A DNA stretch of 64,000 nt from Cymodocea nodosa. Taxonomy: Eukaryota > Streptophyta > Magnoliopsida > Alismatales > Cymodoceaceae. This document shows, piece by piece, positions 57,620-64,000 of the stretch (position 1 is its first letter; each line of letters opens with the position of its first letter). The translations under genes were made by a program, and so were the position numbers. The notes beneath the pieces were generated by a model, which was given only the letters and a program-made list of their open reading frames with translations, searched no databases and was not told the DNA's origin. The stretch spans positions 4,409,501 to 4,473,500 of the forward strand of contig CM072339.1 in NCBI GenBank assembly GCA_036874045.1, given 5' to 3'.

Positions 57620-59374
57620 TGTAGGATCATATGGCTACACAAGAGGGGGGTGAATTGTGTTTTTCAATATTTTCGATTATCATTGAAACTTTAAAACTCA
57701 AAAACAAGTCGAGACACTATTTTCATAAAATCATATTTATTTAAGGTTTCAATTACAATATACAATTCAATTCTCCTCAAAAATTGTAGATGCAATTATA
57801 TATTGATATCATGTTTTATCTATAAAATTTCATAACTACAAACAGAGAAAACTAATTTGCGGAACTTAAAGCATTTCTCACTATTTGATATATTTCTTCT
57901 TCTTCTTCTCTTTCTTTTTTAGCAATTCTTTAGTGACGAGTATCTAGTCTTTCTCTACTTCACCGAATTTGCTTTCTTCTGATACTTTAAAACTTCAGTG
58001 ACATAAATCTAACATTTTCTGCTTCACTGAATTTTCTTCCATTTGATACTTCAAATCTTTAGTGACATAAATCTAACCTTTTCTGCTTCACTGAATTTTC
58101 TTCCACCTGATACTTCAAATTTTTAGTGACATAAATCTAACCTTTTCTGCTTCACTGAATTTTCTTCCACCTGAAGAGCTTTTCCTTGAAAAGATTTTTC
58201 ATTTGGTGTGTAGGGATAACTGATCAACGAAAATTCTATGCCTTTTATATTGTATCTTTATTTCATGCACATCCTCCATGTTTAATCACTATCAATCTTC
58301 CACTTCTTCACGTCTTTTCTTTTTCCTTCATCGAAATACACACGTTCTGACCCACGTTTATATTTCAAATTTTCTTTAATCATCAATCTTGGATCTCTGA
58401 AAAATTTCCTACAAAATAAACTTTCTCGTCCAAAATCTTTCATCAAATGTAATAAGAAGTCGTTACTTTAATGTTAATTAAACGAGTAAAACAAGTAAAT
58501 ATATAACTTAACGTTTCTAACTTAACGAGTTCCTCATGTGCCAACTCATGTGACAAGTAATGTAGCTAACTCAATGAACTAAGTCTGTAGTGTTACGATA
58601 ACTCAATGAACTATCTCCGTTGTGTTACAGATAACTCAATGAACCAACTCAACCTTTCTTTCAGAAGGTTAAATGCTAACTCACCGATAACAGTTTATTT
58701 TTCAGATAGTTATGGTTGTAAGTTTTCGAAAAACTTTAACTCACCGATTCAACAATAAACAAATATTTTTATAATAAGAATTTTACCATGTGCAAAAATA
58801 ACAACTTAAGTTTATAACGCTAAGCTAACGCGTTGCCTTAGTGTTCAATATAACAACTCAACGCGTTTAGTTATGTTAACTTAACAAGCTAAACATATGC
58901 ACCTCACGTGATACAATATAACATTTGTAACTTATAATTTCACCACGTGTACAACACTAACTTAACGAGTTCATCTCTTCTTTTACTCACTAACTTAACG
59001 AGTTCTCATGTGACCTATTTTAACCTTTAAGCCTCTAACTTAATGAGTTCTCATGTGATCTCTATACAAATAACACTCTAACTTAACGAGTTGTCTAAAC
59101 GTGCACTGTTCATGATACAGAAAATATAACTTTAAAACATATCATGCTTTTCAATAAAAACACACGTTAACTTAACATTTAGTTAAATGAGAAATTAATG
59201 CAATGAAACGACTAGTTATTAACTTAGTATAATTTCAGATCCAATACAAACAAGTATTTATATCAGTAAACTTTTTCTGTATTAATTGATGTTTTTAATT
59301 TCTTTTCACAAGCAATAGTAATTGAGCAAATATGATTACTTTCAACACACATCATCAAAACAAAATACTCAACA
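57620..59374 (-). mobile_element. Solo copia-type LTR inserted in Cop-2
   Basis: On the minus strand it starts TGTTGAGTATTTTG at 59374 and ends GATCCTACA at 57620, like the Cop-1 LTR but diverged. The flanking repeat is AAAGA on the left (57615-57619) and GAAGA on the right (59375-59379), four of five bases the same. ATATAAAAGG on the minus strand at about 58240 is a likely TATA box. A tandem repeat lies at 57960-58173. Confidence 0.82.
57960..58173. repeat. 64-base tandem repeat in the solo copia LTR
   Basis: Three and a third copies with period 64, starting near 57981, 58045 and 58109. Shared phrases are GTGACATAAATCTAAC and TTCTGCTTCACTGAATTTTC. The last two copies are nearly identical. 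Confidence 0.85.
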
Positions 59375-60079
59375 GAAGATATATGATTACTTACAGAAGT
59401 AACAAAGACTAAGAACGTACAAGTTACCTTTGGAAATAAAAGTAAAAAAAAAATCCTTAGGTCTAGTAAGGTTCAAGTAACTGAAAAGTATTTTATAAAT
59501 GATGTCTTTTTAGTAGAAAACTTAGGTTTTAATTTGTTGAGTGTTCCTGTCTTAATGAAATTTTATAAAGTGATTTTTGAAAAAGATTCCTATAAAATTA
59601 TAGACATACATACAAATGAAATTTTGTTTGCTACATACAAGAAAAGATTCATTTGTATTCTAAATTTGCCTTCTAATATTATTAAAGACAATGCTTACTT
59701 AGTTGCGAAATCGGATGAAGTGATTTTATGGCATAGAAGGTTAGGTTACTAAAACCTAAGGTTATTACTAAAGCTATCTAAAAAGAATCTAGTTAGAGGT
59801 TTACCTAATATTAATTATTCGAAAGAGTTTATGTGTGATGCATGTCAATTAGGTAAACTACATTAAACATCCTTTAGAATGTTAAATGAAATAACAAGCA
59901 AAAAAGTATTAGAAATAGTGCATATGGATTTATTTGGACCTATTGGGACAACAAGTCTAGGAGATAAACATTATGTTTTTGTATTAGTTGATGATTATTT
60001 TAGGTTTACTTGGGTTTATTTTCTAACTAATAAAACTAAAGTTTTTGAAATATTTAAAGTATTCTGTAATAAAGTTTAG
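59375..60079 (+). pseudogene. Cop-2 pre-integrase and integrase region
   Basis: VQVTFGNK-type protease tail, then the pre-integrase stretch YLVAKSDEVILWHRRLGY (about 59700-59752), then the integrase core KVLEIVHMDLFGPIGTTSLG with VFVLVDDYFRFTWVYFLTNK (59879-60079). Typical copia order. Broken. Confidence 0.82.
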
Positions 60080-60159
60080 ATTAGACAACACTAAAACAAA
60101 AAATACATCAATGAGTACTATCACTAAGTTGGATAAAGATGACTCTTAAAAATCTATAG

Positions 60160-60836
60160 ATATAAAACAATATAAAAGTATGATTGCTTCAGTACTTTAT
60201 TTAACAGTTAGCCATCCAAATATTATGTTTAGTGTGTGTACTTGTGTAAGATATTAATCTAATCCTAAAGAGTCATGCCTACTAGCTGTTAAGAGAATTT
60301 TTAAATATCTATTAGGAACTATCAATTTCGGATTGTTTTACTTTAAACACAGCTCTTTAAATTTAATAGGTTATAGTGATGCTGATTTTGCAACATGTAA
60401 GTCTGAAAGAAAAAGCACTAGTGGCACTTGTCAATTATTAGGAAATTTTTTAGTGTCATGGTTTAGCAAAAAGCAAAATTGTGTAGCTTTATTCACAACA
60501 GAAGTTGAATATATAGTTGTTGCACTTTGCTATCCTCAAATCCTATAAATCAGATAGACTTTAAAAGATTTTAACTTAACCTATAAACCAACTAAGATTT
60601 TTTGTAATAGTAGTTCTGTAATAAGTTTGTCTAAAAATCCTATTTTATACTCACGAGCTAAATATATAGAAGTTAGACATTATTTTCTAAGGGATAATGT
60701 GATAAAAGGAAAAATAGTATTAAATTTTGTTCCAACTACAAAATAATTAGCAAATCTATTTATAAAACCCTTAAATGAGAATACTTTTTTAAAATTACGA
60801 TTAGAACTTGATATTTGTAGGTTATCTGATGTTTAA
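60160..60836 (+). pseudogene. Cop-2 RNase H region
   Basis: YKSMIASVLYLTVSHPNIMF, then AVKRIFKYLLGTINFGLFY, YSDADFATCKSERKSTSG, WFSKKQNCVALFTTEVEYIV and a C-terminal LRLELDICRL. This is the copia RNase H with its usual ending. Little of the RT palm is seen between integrase and this part. Broken. Confidence 0.82.
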
Positions 60837-61636
60837 ATTGTCTTATTCATTACAAAATATTTTGGTTTGTTAAAAAGAAGTTTAGAATTTAATTTCTTTA
60901 TATTAGAAAAACTCAAAATATTTGATCTAGAATTAATGTTTACTGGTAGTTAAGAATTTATGAAATTTTGATTTTTATTGAAGTCAATTTATTTAAGAAA
61001 TATTCAGAAAATGTTACTTAAGAAAAGTTAATTTAATTCAATATAAGTACCAACTATGTTTTTGTTACTTATGTATACGCCTTTATAGAGATTTTAACTA
61101 GAAAATACATAGAAAGTATGTATAGTTTATTAAAGGAAAATTATTAACATTCTGTTAAAAAAATTAAATCTTGTGGTTGCCTCTTATTTTATTTACTGTC
61201 TTATTTTATTTTTGGTCTAAAATTACTTAAGTAATTAAGTCCATTGGGGGATCCTAAATCCTAGTCATTTGAACCAACTAGTTTGGGATGTGCTGACTAA
61301 AAACTCATTATACAAGTAATTTAAATTATACTTAAAAAAAAATTCTCTCTTATCATTTAATAACTGGTTATCTTTCCCCTAAGTAATGGATTGTGATCAT
61401 GTAAAAAGATCATAATGTGGGAGGTAACAAATAAAATAATTCTTTAATAAAAAAGGGGGGGCAATGTACTCAAACATAGTTTATTTTATAGATGTTATAA
61501 TAATTCTACCATAAACTGTGTATATAATCTTTGTTATTTTTTTGTTACTATCTATTATTTACACTTAATGTAATGCATTTATTTTCTTAAGTTCAAGTAT
61601 TCATGATTGAATTCTTTAAATTTACTTGAAGGTATA
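60837..61636 (+). other. Cop-2 tail with a purine tract
   Basis: AT-rich non-coding DNA. AAAAAAGGGGGGG at 61449-61461 is a polypurine tract. The sequence after it does not clearly match the 5' LTR, so the 3' LTR could not be confirmed. Confidence 0.5.
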
Positions 61637-63837
61637 TGTTTAGATTTTCCTAGCATGACACCAGAAAAACTTTGATTTGTTACTTCTATTTTTACTTAGT
61701 TAATTTAGCTTTATACTTATTCTTTTTCTTTAGAAGTAGACAAACAACCTTTAATAGAATTTAGATATTAATTCCAATTTGTACTTTAACTACAAGTGCA
61801 CAATGTCTATTATATCAGTGTGCAAGTACATGTTGATCCCACAGGGAATTGCTTAAGAACTGAGAACTACCCATTTGTTAACAATCAAATTTGGATCTTT
61901 AATAAGCCCTCCATTGAATTACATTTAACTCAACGGACAAAGTTCATTGAGTTATAGCTTACTCAATGGACTAACCTCGTGGACTTAAGTTAACTCCACG
62001 GGCCTGTCTTTTCTTTTTAAATACTGCTATTTACAGAGGAATTAGGCCAACCATTGGGCGATTCCATAGATTGTAAATAACATCAATTAAGCTATTTAAT
62101 GTTAATAAACATTGGATTTATCATTAAGCAATACTAACATTCAGATAATTCAAACAGTAACACTATTAAAATCTTAAGTCTTTTGAACGAACCAATTTCA
62201 GTAAACTGTAAAACTAAAACAAACATAAAACAATCACAACACTAACAAAGATAACATTAATAATGATACAACACAAACAATACAACATTCAAATACAAAA
62301 TACAAACAAAGATAAATTATTTTTGGTATTTTTGTAATAATATGAACATGGAAATGGGCGAAAAGTGAAATGTAAAGTAATCTCACTTGACAGTAAATAC
62401 TTCCGTCATTACTTGCAACGCGATTACACCATTAAAAATTAAACCACTTACAATTCTGTCTCCTCTCCCTATAGAATTGTGAGTCCAGAATTGCGAAATG
62501 ATCTCCTCTTCAGTATATAGGCATCAACCCAAAGCCAAGGCTAAAAGCTTTACGATCTCTTGAAATATGAGTTGGCGCTTGGTGAAAATGGCTTCCCTTC
62601 CCGTGATGCGATCACTCCTCACAGTAATTGTCAGGCACTATGTTTGGCTCGGAATCGACCCGATATCAAGAAAGTATTCTCACAGACGTCCGATGGTTAG
62701 TGATTGTGGTGGTGGTAACGATGGTTGGTGTGGTACTTTGGAGAATTGCCGATACTGCCTACAGAAAGCTCGGTGCTCCTCCTCTGTATACACTGGTCGT
62801 CCATCGATCACACCCTTTTCTTCTTTTTCTTCTTTTCTTTTATATTTCTTTAGTAGTAACTGCTTATACTTGAATGGTCGATTGGATTTCCTTCATTCAT
62901 ATCAACGGCGATGATTTCATCTCCCTACGCACTATGTGCAAACGTGGTTTTTCTCTTCCCTGTCTGTTCCTACAATTATTATAGTGGAATATTAGAAAAT
63001 AAATAGTCTGTGGAGTTACAAATAACTTAACGGACTTTCTTCGTTGATTTAACTACAAAACACGGGCATAAATTTAACGATCCGATGCTCAGGTGCATTT
63101 CGGATACTTACAAACTTAGCTATCCAATGCTTAGATGTATTTCGGATAGTTACAGATAACTCACCGATATATAAATTAAGTAAATCTACCAGATCTCGAC
63201 ACGTGTCAACAGTAGTTTAATAATAAAATAAACATTTTGGAGAGTTATAGGTGTAACTATCCGATGCTCAACTACAATTTCGGATAGTTATAGATAACTC
63301 ACCGAAAATCCACTTAAGTCACTTTACTAGAACATGACACGTGCCCACAGCTATTTTATAAATAAAAAGAGATTTCGGAGAGTTACAGGTCTAACTATCC
63401 GATGCCCAACTGCAATTTCGAATGGTTAGAGATAACTCACCGAAAATCCACTTAAGTCATGCATTATGGTTTTGACACGTGTACTTCAGGAAATAATAAA
63501 ATATTACTTCAAAACATAACTGTTCGGCAATTTAAACATAACTATCCGACATGTTCGGTCTGTTAAACATAACTGTCTAAAATATGTTTGATATGTTAAA
63601 CATAACTATCCGAAATATCAAAAAATTCGAATACTTAGAATTTCACAGCCTGCAACTTACCGACAGTTTAGAAATGTACTAAATTAACATTAATTCTCCA
63701 AAATTAAGCAGATTCTTTAATTAAAGCATATAACAGTGCAATTATAACATAATGACTTAATTATCATATGATAAGCTAAATATTATGCAATTAACCATCA
63801 TTTAATCGTTAATAATATACACTTTTTCATTCTAAAA
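61637..63837 (-). mobile_element. Solo Athila LTR (long subfamily)
   Basis: Bounded by TGTTTAGATTTTCC and CATTCTAAAA, with the 5-bp direct repeat GTATA at 61632-61636 and 63838-63842. 2201 bases. Only LTR sequence lies between the target repeats. It is longer than the Ath-A and Ath-C LTRs by extra copies of a CGGATAGTTA...TAACTCACCGA block at about 63070-63440. Confidence 0.9.
63070..63440. repeat. Tandem block repeats in the long Athila LTR
   Basis: Three to four imperfect copies of a block of about 100 bases. Each begins with TATCCGATGCTCA, continues with ATTTCGGATAGTTA and AGATAACTCACCGA, and then TCCACTTAAGT. The short LTRs (for example 44155-44215) carry one such block. The Ath-B LTR has a similar, diverged stretch near 4920-5110. 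Confidence 0.8.
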
Positions 63838-63842
63838 GTATA

Positions 63843-64000
63843 TCTCTATGAATTTTCTTTTGTAAACTAAATAAAATAAAAGTCAGAAAGTCTAAACTAT
63901 TAAAACTACTATTTATTTCTGTATTTAATTTACAAGAAAAGAGATAGATTTTTCTTTGTATTTAGGGCTTGTCAACCCACTTAAGTTAGCCATTTGAATT
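63843..64000. other. Unassigned AT-rich DNA at the right edge
   Basis: No feature recognised. It could be the continuation of Cop-2 or host DNA. Confidence 0.4.

Larger units (their letters stand above)
41061..61636 (+). mobile_element. Cop-2: copia element split by Ath-C and by a solo LTR
   Basis: LTR 41061-42315, Met-tRNA-type primer-binding site at 42318, gag start 42391-42564, then the Ath-C insertion (target repeat CGACT), gag continued 56661-57600, protease start interrupted by the solo LTR 57620-59374, then pre-integrase and integrase (59375-60079), an RNase H region (60160-60830) and a tail with a purine tract (61449-61461). The 3' end is uncertain; a solo Athila LTR follows at 61637. 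Same family as Cop-1. Broken, with several breaks, and older than Ath-C. Confidence 0.8.

Overview
The window looks like nuclear DNA of a flowering plant. It is AT-rich, and almost all of it is plant LTR retrotransposon sequence of the Athila (Ty3/gypsy) and Ty1/copia types. The one recognisable host gene is a plant-specific RING ubiquitin-ligase gene of the SIS3 type. The species cannot be told from the sequence. No rRNA, tRNA, CRISPR or prokaryotic feature was seen.

Layout. 1-1300: the 5' part of a SIS3-like gene on the minus strand, with four exons assigned, running off the left edge, plus its GC-rich 5' flank. 1301-3141: AT-rich DNA ending in a probable copia-like LTR remnant. 3142-13930: Ath-B, an old, broken Athila-type element on the minus strand (one LTR, F-box gene, intron-like segment with a capsid gene, env-like region). 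13930-34167: Cop-1, a minus-strand copia element of which only gag, primer-binding site and LTR are left. Its gag is split by Ath-A (14078-31610, plus strand, target repeat TCTTT). Ath-A in turn holds a solo Athila LTR (26396-29728, target repeat ACTAG), and that LTR holds a solo LTR of another family (27361-28896, target repeat GCGAT). 34168-36985: copia gag debris and unassigned DNA. 36986-40990: Cop-3, a decayed minus-strand copia element. 41061 to about 61636: Cop-2, a plus-strand copia element split by Ath-C (42565-56655, minus strand, target repeat CGACT) and by a solo copia-type LTR (57620-59374). 61637-63837: another solo Athila LTR (target repeat GTATA). 63843-64000: unassigned.

The main observation is that the three Athila-type copies share an unusual plan. 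Between the 5' LTR and the end of integrase they look conventional (Asp-tRNA-type primer-binding site, zinc knuckle, protease, RT, RNase H, integrase). Downstream comes an env-like acidic protein, and then a module with its own conserved TATA-like motif, a short leader, a roughly 1.55-1.6 kb segment with GT...AG borders that contains the gag capsid gene, and an F-box gene. Ath-A and Ath-B carry the GT...AG segment. Ath-C lacks exactly that segment, which suggests it passed through a spliced RNA. The module boundaries and LTRs carry the same 12-bp-arm palindromes. This looks like an Athila lineage that captured a host F-box gene and has a permuted gag.

All the LTR elements here are fossils with several to many breaks each. 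Families, target repeats and order of nesting are read directly from the sequence. Functions of the captured F-box gene and the env-like protein are inferred from motifs only.
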